Source of the DNA: Zoogloea sp.
GTDB taxonomy: Bacteria > Pseudomonadota > Gammaproteobacteria > Burkholderiales > Rhodocyclaceae
Assembly: GCF_030157465.1 (NCBI RefSeq)
Contig: NZ_JAOAUU010000096.1
Location: 60,384 to 124,383 of the forward strand
Length of the DNA stretch: 64,000 bases
Direction of reading: 5' to 3'
Shown piece after piece: positions 44,110-52,799 of this stretch. Each line of letters starts with the position of its first letter. Positions within the stretch are counted from its first letter, which is position 1. The translations under genes were made by a program, and so were the position numbers. The notes beneath the pieces are model-generated. The model was given only the letters and a program-made list of their open reading frames with translations. It made no database searches and was not told the DNA's origin.

Positions 44110-45003
44110 TCAGGCGCGACGGCCCGCGCTGTCCGGCCTCAGGATGAAGAAGTTGCCTGCCATTGCCGCCGCCAGCCCCAGCAGGCTGAGGGGCGACCAG
44201 CTGAAGTGCTCGAACAGGCTGGACAGCAGCAGCGCCAGCACCGGCGTCATCACGCCCACGTAGCCGGCACGCCCGCCGCCAATGCTGTCGAGCAGCTTCA
44301 GGTAAAAGAAGAACGCGAAGACCGAGCCGAACACGGCCAGGTAGAGCCACGACAACACATAGCCCGCCGTCCATTCAAAGCCCAGCGTCTGCCCGCCGAG
44401 TGCAGCCGCGGCGAGGCAGCACAGGGCGCCGTAGCCCATGCCCCAGACCATTTTCTGCCAGACCTGCACGCCGTCCATGGCCAGGCGCGCCGAAAACACG
44501 TTGCCAACCGAGCTGGCCAGCACGCCGCCGGCGGTCAGCAGGCTACCGAGCAGCACGTCCCGGCTGGCCTCGATACCGGCCAGTTCCGGCCAGAACACGC
44601 AGGCCACGCCAAACAGGCCGATCAGCCCGCCAACGCCGGCCCGGCGATTGAGCGGGTGACCAAAGGCGAGGCGCGTGCCGATCATGTTGGTCAGCGGCAG
44701 CACGCTGTAGCCCACCGCCACGAGGCCGGACGCCACGTGGCGCTCGGCGTAATAAACACAGAGATAGCCCACCCCGAACATCGAGGCGCCAAAACCGAAC
44801 AGGTGCACATGCACCGCCGGCGCAAAGCGCAGCCCGAGGCCCTGCCAGCGGCAAATTCCGCCCGAGATCAACGCGGCGAGGCCGAAGCGCCAGGCGACGC
44901 TGGCCTCCGGGGCAACGCTGCCGAGCTGAAAGGTGATCGCCAGCCAGGTGGTGCCCCAGATCAGGACACAGGCGAGAAACCTGCGGGTATCCGCCACGGA
45001 CAT
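44110..45003 (-). CDS. EamA/DMT-family transporter
   Basis: 297 residues with ten predicted membrane helices in two EamA repeats (FLACVLIWGTTWLAITFQLGS at the start; YLAVFGSVFAFFFYLKLLDSIGG in the second repeat). These are metabolite exporters or importers of the drug/metabolite transporter superfamily. The substrate cannot be assigned. It is a likely two-gene unit with the cysteine-cluster protein downstream. Confidence 0.9.
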   Translation of the reverse strand: MSVADTRRFLACVLIWGTTWLAITFQLGSVAPEASVAWRFGLAALISGGICRWQGLGLRFAPAVHVHLFGFGASMFGVGYLCVYYAERHVASGLVAVGYSVLPLTNMIGTRLAFGHPLNRRAGVGGLIGLFGVACVFWPELAGIEASRDVLLGSLLTAGGVLASSVGNVFSARLAMDGVQVWQKMVWGMGYGALCCLAAAALGGQTLGFEWTAGYVLSWLYLAVFGSVFAFFFYLKLLDSIGGGRAGYVGVMTPVLALLLSSLFEHFSWSPLSLLGLAAAMAGNFFILRPDSAGRRA

Positions 45004-45084
45004 GGGAGCGCCTCGCTGCCTCGAAAAGCGGGCAAGGCTACCACAGCGCCCAGAATCACCACGCCAGCCGGCCGCCCGCAGACA

Positions 45085-45306
45085 TCAGGACGAATGACGG
45101 TGCAGACAGGCGCGAATCCGTTCAATCGTTTCTTCAACCGGCGCCTTGCGCGAAACCTCCAGCCCGAGGTCGCGGGCAATCGCATTGACCCGGGCCGGGT
45201 TGAGCGGAATGCCGCCGCGGTCGATGGCCGCAACCAGCGCCCGGGCGCGCGCGATCTCGGGCGGAACCCTGCTTTTCAAAAGTCGTTGCCGAATCCAGCC
45301 CAGCAT
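45085..45306 (-). CDS. Small conserved-looking protein of unknown function (73 aa)
   Basis: It starts at ATG 45306 (MLGWIRQRLLKSRVPPEIARA) after GGGGGC. It is helical and contains the pattern GGIPLNPARVNAIARDLGLEVSRKAPVEETIERIRACL, which looks like a real folded domain, with good codon use. No family recognised. It is divergent from the LpxH-like gene. Confidence 0.65.
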   Translation of the reverse strand: MLGWIRQRLLKSRVPPEIARARALVAAIDRGGIPLNPARVNAIARDLGLEVSRKAPVEETIERIRACLHRHSS

Positions 45307-45438
45307 GGCGTGCTGCCCCCATTTACAAGCCTCAACGGGCGCCATCATGGCACAGCACCCGGGCCCGCACCGGGCGCTGCCATCGTTCCATCACACGACG
45401 ATAACCGGGCGTTCATATTGGCCGGATAGGGTGCGGTC

Positions 45439-46266
45439 ATGCCGCCCGTGCGCTCACTCTTTCTCTCCGACATCCATCTCGGCACCCGTGCCTGCCAGGC
45501 CGATCACCTGATCGAATTCCTGCGCGAGCACCCGTCCGAGCACACCTATCTGATCGGCGACATCATCGACTTCTGGGCGATGCACCGCGGGATCTGCTGG
45601 ATGCCGGCCCACAACACGGTGGTCCAGAAGCTGCTGCGGCGCGCCCGCCACGGCGAGCGCATCGTGTTCATCCCCGGCAACCACGACGAAGTCTTGCGCG
45701 ACTACCCCGGCGTGTCCTTCGGCGGCATCGAGGTGCATCCCGAAGCCATCCACGAAACCGCCGACGGCCGCCGCCTGCTGCTGATCCACGGCGACATCTT
45801 CGACCAGGTTACGCGCCACCACCGCTGGGTGGCCGTGCTCGGCGACGTGGCCTACAACTGGCTGGTGCGCCTCAACCTGTGGCTGTCCTGGGCCCGCCGC
45901 AAGATGGGCCGCTCGGGCTACTGGTCGCTGGCCGGCTACGCCAAGCGCAAGGTCAAGACAGCGCTCAACTTCATCTTCGATTTCGAGGATTCGGCCGTTC
46001 GCCACGCCCGCGAGCGCGGGCTCGACGGCATTGTCTGCGGTCACATCCACTGGGCCGCGATCAAGGAGATCGACGGCCTCCTGTACATCAACTGCGGCGA
46101 CTGGGTGGATTCCTGCACCGCCATCGTCGAGCACTTCGACGGGCGCCTGGAGCTGGTCGTGTGGGGCTCCGCCCCGCCCGCCCTGGAGCCGCATGCCGCC
46201 AGGCCTCCGGCGCTTGCCGAGAGCCCGCCCCCCGTCGCCGACATCGCCATGAAAGCAGCCCGATGA
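45439..46266 (+). CDS. LpxH-like metallophosphoesterase (UDP-2,3-diacylglucosamine diphosphatase family)
   Basis: 275 residues with the calcineurin-type metal motifs in order: LSDIHLGTRAC, GDIIDFW, GNHDE, HGDIFD and GHIHW. LpxH hydrolyses UDP-2,3-diacylglucosamine in lipid A synthesis, but this protein is longer than LpxH and its C-terminal 30 residues are Pro/Ala-rich. Coupling by ATGA to a GT4 glycosyltransferase suggests a role in glycolipid or envelope polysaccharide metabolism rather than the core lipid A step. Confidence 0.8.
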   Translation: MPPVRSLFLSDIHLGTRACQADHLIEFLREHPSEHTYLIGDIIDFWAMHRGICWMPAHNTVVQKLLRRARHGERIVFIPGNHDEVLRDYPGVSFGGIEVHPEAIHETADGRRLLLIHGDIFDQVTRHHRWVAVLGDVAYNWLVRLNLWLSWARRKMGRSGYWSLAGYAKRKVKTALNFIFDFEDSAVRHARERGLDGIVCGHIHWAAIKEIDGLLYINCGDWVDSCTAIVEHFDGRLELVVWGSAPPALEPHAARPPALAESPPPVADIAMKAAR

Positions 46267-47459
46267 TTCGAGTCCTGATGGTTTCCGATGTGTATTTTCC
46301 ACGCGTCAATGGGGTGTCCACTTCGATGGAGACCTTTCGGCAGGCCCTCGCCCGGCAGGGCGTGGAGGTTCGCCTGGTGGTGCCGCGCTATGAAGACGAG
46401 ACCGACGAGCCGGGCATCATCCGGGTTGCCGGGCGCCGCCTGCCCAACGACCCGGAAGACCGGCTGCTGCCCTGGGGCGCGATGCACCGGACGGTGCGCG
46501 CGGCCGCCAGCGGCTGCGACCTGATCCACGTCCAGACGCCCTTCATCGCCCATTACGCCGGCGTGGCGGCCGCCCGCCACCACGGGCTGCCCGCCCTCGT
46601 CACCTACCACACCCTGTTCGAGGAATACCTCCAGCACTACGTGCCCTTCCTGCCCGCCGCCTGGCTGCGCGGCCTGGCCCGCAGCTTCTCGCGCCGCCAG
46701 TGCAACGCCGTCGACACCGTCGTCGTGCCCTCGTCGGCCATGGCCGATCGCCTTACCCGCTACGGCGTTTCCACGCCGCTGGCCATCCTGCCCACCGGCA
46801 TTCCGCTGGCGCGCTTTGCCCGCGGCAACGGCGCGGCCTTCCGGGCCTCGCACGGCATCCCGCCGGAGCGTCCGCTGGCCCTGTTTGTGGGACGCGTGGC
46901 CCATGAGAAGAACATCGGCTTCCTGCTCGACGCCTTCGCCCGCGCCCATCAAGACTGCCCCGACGCCCTGCTGCTGATAACCGGCGAAGGACCGGCGATG
47001 GAATCCCTGCGCCAGCAGGCCACACGCCTCGGCCTGGCCGACAGCGTGCGCTTTCTCGGCTATCTCGATCGCGCCAGCGCGCTGCCGGATTGCTACGCAG
47101 CGGCCGATCTTTTTGTGTTTGCGTCGCGCACCGAAACCCAGGGGCTGGTCCTGCTCGAAGCCCTGGCCGCCGGCACGCCGGTGGTCGCGCTGTCGGCAAT
47201 GGGCACCGCCGACATCCTGGCCGACGCCCCCGGCTGCATCGCCCCGCCGGACGACCCGCAGGCCTTCGGCGAAGTCGTCGGCAGGCTGCTGGCCAACCCT
47301 GCAGCCTGCCTCGAACTGGCCGGACAGGCCCGCAAAACGGCCTCGCTATGGTCGGATGAAGCCATGGCCGGACGCCTCGCCCAGCTCTACCGCCAGACCC
47401 TGGCGAAGCGGGAAAAATCCGGCACGCTCGCGGTTCAAACCAGCGCAGCGGAAAGCTGA
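46263..47459 (+). CDS. GT4-family glycosyltransferase
   Basis: 398 residues from the ATG overlapping the previous stop. It has the GT-B fold: an N-terminal Rossmann domain (IRVLMVSDVYFPRVNGVSTSMETFRQAL) with a glycine-rich acceptor loop, and a C-terminal domain with LALFVGRVAHEKNIGFLLDAF and FASRTETQGLVLLEALAAGTPVV, including the Glu-x7-Glu signature. It resembles PimB/SqdX-type sugar-lipid transferases. The sugar and acceptor are unknown. Confidence 0.88.
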   Translation: MIRVLMVSDVYFPRVNGVSTSMETFRQALARQGVEVRLVVPRYEDETDEPGIIRVAGRRLPNDPEDRLLPWGAMHRTVRAAASGCDLIHVQTPFIAHYAGVAAARHHGLPALVTYHTLFEEYLQHYVPFLPAAWLRGLARSFSRRQCNAVDTVVVPSSAMADRLTRYGVSTPLAILPTGIPLARFARGNGAAFRASHGIPPERPLALFVGRVAHEKNIGFLLDAFARAHQDCPDALLLITGEGPAMESLRQQATRLGLADSVRFLGYLDRASALPDCYAAADLFVFASRTETQGLVLLEALAAGTPVVALSAMGTADILADAPGCIAPPDDPQAFGEVVGRLLANPAACLELAGQARKTASLWSDEAMAGRLAQLYRQTLAKREKSGTLAVQTSAAES

Positions 47460-47604
47460 TCAGCCGACGCTATCAACCCGGCCATTCAATATCGACTACC
47501 CGCCCAGCCCGAGGGGGGTAAGTGAATCAAAGGGTCGGGTCAATAACGGCTTACGGTTACGGTCCCATCCAAAAGGTGGCCGCAACATCACCGATCGTCA
47601 ACCT

Positions 47605-48015
47605 TCAATCCTTGCTCGTCGGCCCCCCGCTGCCATAAGCAAGATCAAAGGCCTCGATAACCTGCTGCACCACCCTGCGCTGCGCCACCGGCAGGCGCAG
47701 AAAGGCATCCAGGGTCGAGCGCTCGGCATGCGCCAGCTCCTCCCAGCGCTGCTGTGACGAGCGCACGGCACGCACCGCCTCGTCCCCAAACCGCAGGATC
47801 TGCGGCTCAACCTTCAGCCACTCGGCCAGCACCAGCAACTTGTCCTGCGACGGAATGGCCTCGCCACGCATCCAGCGCCTCACTGCCTGAAGGCTGACCG
47901 ACCGCCCCCAATAGCGCTTGTTGAACTCGCGCTCCAGCACGCTCGGACGCAAGGGCAGGCCCTCGGCCTGCATGGCCTTGCACAGTCGGATGCCGAAATC
48001 AGCCTTGTTTGTCAT
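47605..48015 (-). CDS. Helix-turn-helix transcriptional regulator divergent from the restriction system
   Basis: 136 residues. An N-terminal HTH (about 8-70) shows FNKRYWGRSVSLQAVRRWMRGEAIPSQDKLLVLAEWLKV, a lambda-repressor-like helix-turn-helix. A helical C-terminus follows (SSQQRWEELAHAERSTLDAFLRLPVAQRRVVQQVI). It lies back to back with the Type III methyltransferase gene, and a palindromic site sits between them, so it could time expression of the restriction system. Confidence 0.8.
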   Translation of the reverse strand: MTNKADFGIRLCKAMQAEGLPLRPSVLEREFNKRYWGRSVSLQAVRRWMRGEAIPSQDKLLVLAEWLKVEPQILRFGDEAVRAVRSSQQRWEELAHAERSTLDAFLRLPVAQRRVVQQVIEAFDLAYGSGGPTSKD

Positions 48016-48068
48016 GAACCGATAGTTAAGTCCGACACCCCCTCAAAGTTTCCTAGTGGTTTAGAATT

Positions 48069-48089
48069 TAGTGAATAGTCTGTTCACTA
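48069..48089. promoter_or_regulatory. Palindromic operator between the HTH gene and mod
   Basis: TAGTGAA, a seven-base spacer and TTCACTA make a perfect inverted repeat in the 173-base divergent region. It is A/T-rich in contrast to its surroundings, and is the natural site for the HTH regulator. Confidence 0.6.
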
Positions 48090-48188
48090 TTTGCGCAAAA
48101 TCTGCCCGACTCATGTCCTCGCGCATCCGCGACTGACACCCGCGACACGCCCCTTCTCCCGCCAGCCCTCAGAAACCCGCACCGTGCA

Positions 48189-50054
48189 ATGATCAACAAG
48201 GGCCCGCTCCAACCCAGCCTTCTCTCCGAACTCGAGCACCTGAGCAAGGAGCAACTGCGCCGCCTGCTGAGCGACCACCTCACGCGCCGAAAACTCGGGC
48301 TGTACTGGGAGTCCGACGCCATCGCACGCGACGCGGCCCTCAACGCCAATCTGGTTTTTCCGCGACGGGTCGAGGCCTGGTCCCACTGCCCGACACCTGA
48401 AACCCCCTGCCCCAATCTCGTTATCGAAGGCGACAACTTCGACGCGCTGCGCCTGCTGGGCGCCACCCACCGTGGACGCATCCGCGTCATCTACATCGAT
48501 CCGCCCTACAACACCGGCAACAAGGACTGGGTCTACAACGACCACTACGTCGGCCCCAACGACCGCTGGCGACATTCCCAGTGGCTGGAATTCCTGTTCC
48601 GCCGACTCTCGCTGGCCCGCGATCTGCTCGCACCCGACGGTGTGATCCTGGTGTCGATAAACGACGAGAACCGGGCGCGGCTCGAATTGCTGATGGACGA
48701 GGTTTTTCCAGGGCGGCGGCTAGGCTCGATCGCTTGGCGGACGCGGCAGGGATCGAATGCGGATCAGCAGTGCTTCCTGAGCGTCGATCATGAACACGTG
48801 CTGGCTTATGGCAACCCGGGCTTCAGCTTCAACGGATTTGCCAAGAGCTATGAGATGTACGGCAATCCAGACAAGGATCCGCGCGGCGACTGGCGAACCA
48901 GCGACCTGACACTTGGATATTCCTGGAAAGAGCGACCCAACCTTTACTACCCGTTGCTTGATCCGGCATCGGGCGTCTCCTACCCTCCGAACCCGGATAG
49001 GGTGTGGGTTTATGCTTCGCAAGAACGATTAAAAAGGGGTCAAACCGTCCAGGCCAAAACGATGGAAGAGTTCATCGAACTGGGCCAGATCCTATTCCCG
49101 TCAAACGACCAGCGCGTTGAAACCTGGCCGACGCTGGACGCGTTGCTCGCCGCCATCGACGCAGGCGATGTACCCAAGAGTGGCCGGACCCCGCTGCTGC
49201 GCCGCGACCTTCCCGACCTCGAGTTCTGGGTCGGCCGCCCGGTCGGCTTCGGCCGGCCACAGTTCAAGCGCTACAAAGCCGATCTACGCAACCAGACTCA
49301 ACCACTGTCGAGCTGGCTGGTGCCGCGTTTCGAGGATGGCGATTACGAAGCCGACAACAGCTTCATCACGGGCACCAACCAGGAGGGCGCGCGCATCGTT
49401 GCCGAAATTTTCGGCGACCGCGCCTTTAACTACGCCAAGCCCCTGTCGCTCATCAAAGGCCTCCTGAAGCAGGCCACCCGCCCCGGCGACATCGTGCTCG
49501 ACTTCTTCGCCGGCAGCGGCACCACCGCCCAGGCCGTGCTCGAACTGAACGCCGAGGACGGCGGCAACCGGCGCTTCATCCTGTGCTCCAGCACCGAGGC
49601 GACAGAGAAGACGCCCGACAAGAACCTGTGCCGCGACATCACCGCCGAACGCGTCCGCCGCGTGATGCAAGGCTATGGCGGCAAGGAGGGACTCGGCGGC
49701 AGCTTTGCCTATCTGCAGCTCGACCTTATCGAACCGGCCGATCTGGCCTTCGAGGCAAGCCCCGAACATGCCATGCAGCTTCTCGGCCTGCGCGAACTGC
49801 ACGCCGCCATTCCGCCCGGCCACGGGCCGGTGCGCCAGATTGCCGGCGATGCGCGCCTGGCGGTGCTGGCGTGCTTCGACGTGGACGAAAACGCCATAGA
49901 CACCCTCGCCGCCTGGTCGGCAGAACGGCTCGCCGTGTATTCCTTTCGCCCCGACACCGTGCGCCATCTGCTTGAACAGCGTGGCATCACGGTGAACAGC
50001 TACAGCCTGAACGACGCCCTGCGGCGCGGCCAGGTCACCTCTCAAAATCAATGA
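48189..50054 (+). CDS. mod: Type III-like DNA methyltransferase (Mod)
   Basis: 621 residues. It is a beta-class N6-adenine methyltransferase: catalytic DPPYN at 104-108 (RVIYIDPPYNTGNKDWVY) comes before the AdoMet motif DFFAGSGTTAQAV near 440. The region between (about 180-420) is the target-recognition domain. Mod sets specificity for both modification and cleavage. The stop overlaps the Res start by four bases. The start ATG has no good ribosome site. No simple-sequence repeat suggesting phase variation is seen in the gene. Confidence 0.92.
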   Translation: MINKGPLQPSLLSELEHLSKEQLRRLLSDHLTRRKLGLYWESDAIARDAALNANLVFPRRVEAWSHCPTPETPCPNLVIEGDNFDALRLLGATHRGRIRVIYIDPPYNTGNKDWVYNDHYVGPNDRWRHSQWLEFLFRRLSLARDLLAPDGVILVSINDENRARLELLMDEVFPGRRLGSIAWRTRQGSNADQQCFLSVDHEHVLAYGNPGFSFNGFAKSYEMYGNPDKDPRGDWRTSDLTLGYSWKERPNLYYPLLDPASGVSYPPNPDRVWVYASQERLKRGQTVQAKTMEEFIELGQILFPSNDQRVETWPTLDALLAAIDAGDVPKSGRTPLLRRDLPDLEFWVGRPVGFGRPQFKRYKADLRNQTQPLSSWLVPRFEDGDYEADNSFITGTNQEGARIVAEIFGDRAFNYAKPLSLIKGLLKQATRPGDIVLDFFAGSGTTAQAVLELNAEDGGNRRFILCSSTEATEKTPDKNLCRDITAERVRRVMQGYGGKEGLGGSFAYLQLDLIEPADLAFEASPEHAMQLLGLRELHAAIPPGHGPVRQIAGDARLAVLACFDVDENAIDTLAAWSAERLAVYSFRPDTVRHLLEQRGITVNSYSLNDALRRGQVTSQNQ

Positions 50055-52783
50055 CGATGACGAGCCAGGCCCCTACCGTGTCCATGAACGCCCCGTCCAT
50101 GAACATCCAGCTGACTGCAGCCCAAGGCGACCTTCTCGAGCCCGAAGGCTTCCAGGCCAACCTGATCGCCAACATCGGCCGTGCCCTGCTGCGCGACAGC
50201 CACCCGCCCTGCCTGCTGCGCGCCCCCACAGGCTCCGGCAAAACCTTCATGCTGGCCCGCGTACTCGCCAATGTCAGCGCAGAAGCCGAAGTGCTGTGGT
50301 TCTGGTTCGTTCCCTTCGTCAATCTGGTAACCCAGACGCTGGACGCCCTCGTCAGCAACGCGTCCGACCTGTCGCCGCAAGCACTCGTACACGGACGTAA
50401 CCAGGAGCCCGCCAGCGGTCACGTACTGATCTCCACCGTCCAAGCCGTTGCCCGAGCCAAATCGCGCACCCAAGGCTACAACGCCGACAGCGACGACGAC
50501 ACGCGCAGCCTCGCCGAACTGGTGGCAAGGGCGCGCGGCAAGGGTCTCGCCATCGGCATGGTGGTGGATGAAGCCCACATCGCCCTCGACCACGCCACCG
50601 AATTCGGCAGGTTTGCCCAATGGCTGAATCCGGACTACCTGATCATGGCCACCGCCACGCCGAAGGATCAGCGACTCAACGAATTTCTCACCCGCGCCGG
50701 CAAGTCCAATTTCGAATCCTTTGCAGTCAGCCGCGACGAAGTCGTTGCCGCCCGGCTGAACAAAAAATACATCGAAGCGGTGATCTACGATCTGCGCCAG
50801 AGCGTGCAAACCGTGGCCGACCTCGGGCGAACGGTGCTGCGCCAGGCCTGGGCACGCAACCAGCGCCTCAAGGCCGAACTGGCCGCTGCCGGCATTCCCC
50901 TTACTCCGCTGCTGCTGGTGCAGGTGGCCAACGGCGACAAAACTGTCGATGAAGCCGAGCGCGATCTGGTCACCCTGTGCAAGGTGCCGATCCACGCCAT
51001 AGGCAAGCATTCGTCCAACGCCCCCGACCCGGCCCTGATGAGCATCATTGCCGCCGACGCCAGCAAGGAAGTCCTGATCTTCAAGCAATCGGCCGGCACC
51101 GGATTCGACGCTCCGCGCGCCTTCGTACTCGCGTCCACCAAATCGGTGAGTGATCCCGATTTTGCGATGCAGTTCATAGGCCGGGTCATGCGCGTCGCCG
51201 CCCCGCTGCGCGCCGCCTGGCCCCGCCACGCCAGCATTCCGCCCGACTTCGACACAGCTTACGTCTATCTCGCCAACGCCGAAGCCCAGCGGGGATTCGA
51301 AGCCGCGGTGGAGGCCACCAGCCAGGTCCGAAGCCAGCTCGAAGGACAAACCGAAAAGCTGGAGGTGCGGCAGACTTTATCCGGCGCCGTCACTTACACC
51401 AACAAAGCCACGCCCCAGACGCCGCTGCGCTACGACCTCCCGCTGCCCGACGGCAACCCGGTCGGCCTCGCCGAAGCACCCGCACCCCAATCAACGCTCG
51501 CAATATCCGGCCCGCAGCAGGAACTCTTCGCTGCTCAAGCCGCCGTCGGCGACGATCAACTGGACATCGTCGCGCCAATGGCCCGCGAAACACCGGTGCC
51601 GCGTCGCCCAGACAGCCCGCGCACCGGCGAAGAACTGCTCGCCGCGCTCGGGGAGCGGGGCCTGCGCGCCTATCCCCTGAGAATGACGACTCCGGGTTTG
51701 CCACGGGCGCTCAAGCGCGAACGACGGCCGGAAATGCTCGGCATGAGTGCCATTTCCCGTCAGGTTGCAACACGGCTCGAGATTCCGCCCAAACTCATCG
51801 GCGACGCGATCAGGGCGGCACAAAACCGCCTGCGTGAAATCGAGCGCCATACCGAACTGACAACTCACAGCAGCCACGACGAGGACGTCCTCATCGTCAC
51901 CGACCGCAACGCCCTTGCCCGCGAAGCGATGCAGGCCCTGCGCAAGCTGCCCCAAGTGGAGGACGAAGACATCCGAGTCATGCTCGATGTGCTCGTCAAG
52001 CGCCTTACCCCTGAACTCGAAAACGCCTACGAGCTTGCCGACGACGGCCAGCGCCCCGACGGCACGGGCCTGCAGCGGCTGGCCCGCGACGCAGCCCACT
52101 GGATCGCCAAGCAACGTGCCGACGCGCTCGACGAGGCAATCCACGAAGCCATCGCTGCAACTGCAAAAATGGAGGAAGCCGGCCCGCTCCCCGATGCGAT
52201 GGTGTTTCCGGAAGGCCTTCCGCTGGCTTCATCGCGCAAAAATATCTACGGCTGCTATCCGCCCGACAAAGAAGAGCTCGCCCGTGTCGAACAAACCTTG
52301 CTGCCCGGCGAACGTGCCTGGCTGAAAGAGCGCCGCTGGCAACTGGATGGCTCGGAATTTTTCACCGGAGAATACGACGCCACGGCGACCCTAAACGGCG
52401 AGGAGCGGGCCTTTGCCCAGGCCCTCGACCGCAGCCCTTTCGTCACCTGGTGGCATCGCAACCCGGACCGCAAAAGCTACTCGGTACGCCTGGTACGCGG
52501 CGAACACCGCAACTTCTTCCATCCCGATTTCGTTGTCTGCCTGGAGCACTTTCCCGGCGACGAGCCGCTAATCCGGCTGATCGAAACCAAAGAAAACGTC
52601 AAGGACGCTTCACGCAAATCGAGGCACGTGCCGAGCTACTACGGCAAGGTACTGTTCCTGACCAAGGATCAAACCCGCCTCAAGTGGGTAAAGGACGACG
52701 GAAGCCTCGGTAGCGATGTTGATCTGGACGACCTAACGGAACTCCGCGAATACCTGCGCAGCAGCATTCCGCAGCAGACCTGA
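50051..52783 (+). CDS. res: Type III-like restriction subunit (Res), DEAD/DEAH helicase-nuclease
   Basis: 910 residues. SF2 helicase motifs: Walker A APTGSGKT at 58-65, DEAH at 173-176 (GMVVDEAHIALDH), ATATPKDQRL (motif III) and QFIGRVMRVA (motif VI). The C-terminal region (HPDFVV and LIETKEN, about 840-865) fits a PD-(D/E)xK nuclease. With Mod it should translocate or switch on unmethylated sites and cut DNA. It lacks nothing obvious, so the system looks complete. Confidence 0.9.
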   Translation: MTMTSQAPTVSMNAPSMNIQLTAAQGDLLEPEGFQANLIANIGRALLRDSHPPCLLRAPTGSGKTFMLARVLANVSAEAEVLWFWFVPFVNLVTQTLDALVSNASDLSPQALVHGRNQEPASGHVLISTVQAVARAKSRTQGYNADSDDDTRSLAELVARARGKGLAIGMVVDEAHIALDHATEFGRFAQWLNPDYLIMATATPKDQRLNEFLTRAGKSNFESFAVSRDEVVAARLNKKYIEAVIYDLRQSVQTVADLGRTVLRQAWARNQRLKAELAAAGIPLTPLLLVQVANGDKTVDEAERDLVTLCKVPIHAIGKHSSNAPDPALMSIIAADASKEVLIFKQSAGTGFDAPRAFVLASTKSVSDPDFAMQFIGRVMRVAAPLRAAWPRHASIPPDFDTAYVYLANAEAQRGFEAAVEATSQVRSQLEGQTEKLEVRQTLSGAVTYTNKATPQTPLRYDLPLPDGNPVGLAEAPAPQSTLAISGPQQELFAAQAAVGDDQLDIVAPMARETPVPRRPDSPRTGEELLAALGERGLRAYPLRMTTPGLPRALKRERRPEMLGMSAISRQVATRLEIPPKLIGDAIRAAQNRLREIERHTELTTHSSHDEDVLIVTDRNALAREAMQALRKLPQVEDEDIRVMLDVLVKRLTPELENAYELADDGQRPDGTGLQRLARDAAHWIAKQRADALDEAIHEAIAATAKMEEAGPLPDAMVFPEGLPLASSRKNIYGCYPPDKEELARVEQTLLPGERAWLKERRWQLDGSEFFTGEYDATATLNGEERAFAQALDRSPFVTWWHRNPDRKSYSVRLVRGEHRNFFHPDFVVCLEHFPGDEPLIRLIETKENVKDASRKSRHVPSYYGKVLFLTKDQTRLKWVKDDGSLGSDVDLDDLTELREYLRSSIPQQT

Positions 52784-52799
52784 CGCAGCCAGCCGCGGA

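Noticed and set aside
47605..48015. The HTH gene as the antitoxin of a toxin-antitoxin pair
   Set aside because: No small toxin frame with a ribosome site lies on either side; divergence from mod fits a regulator better.
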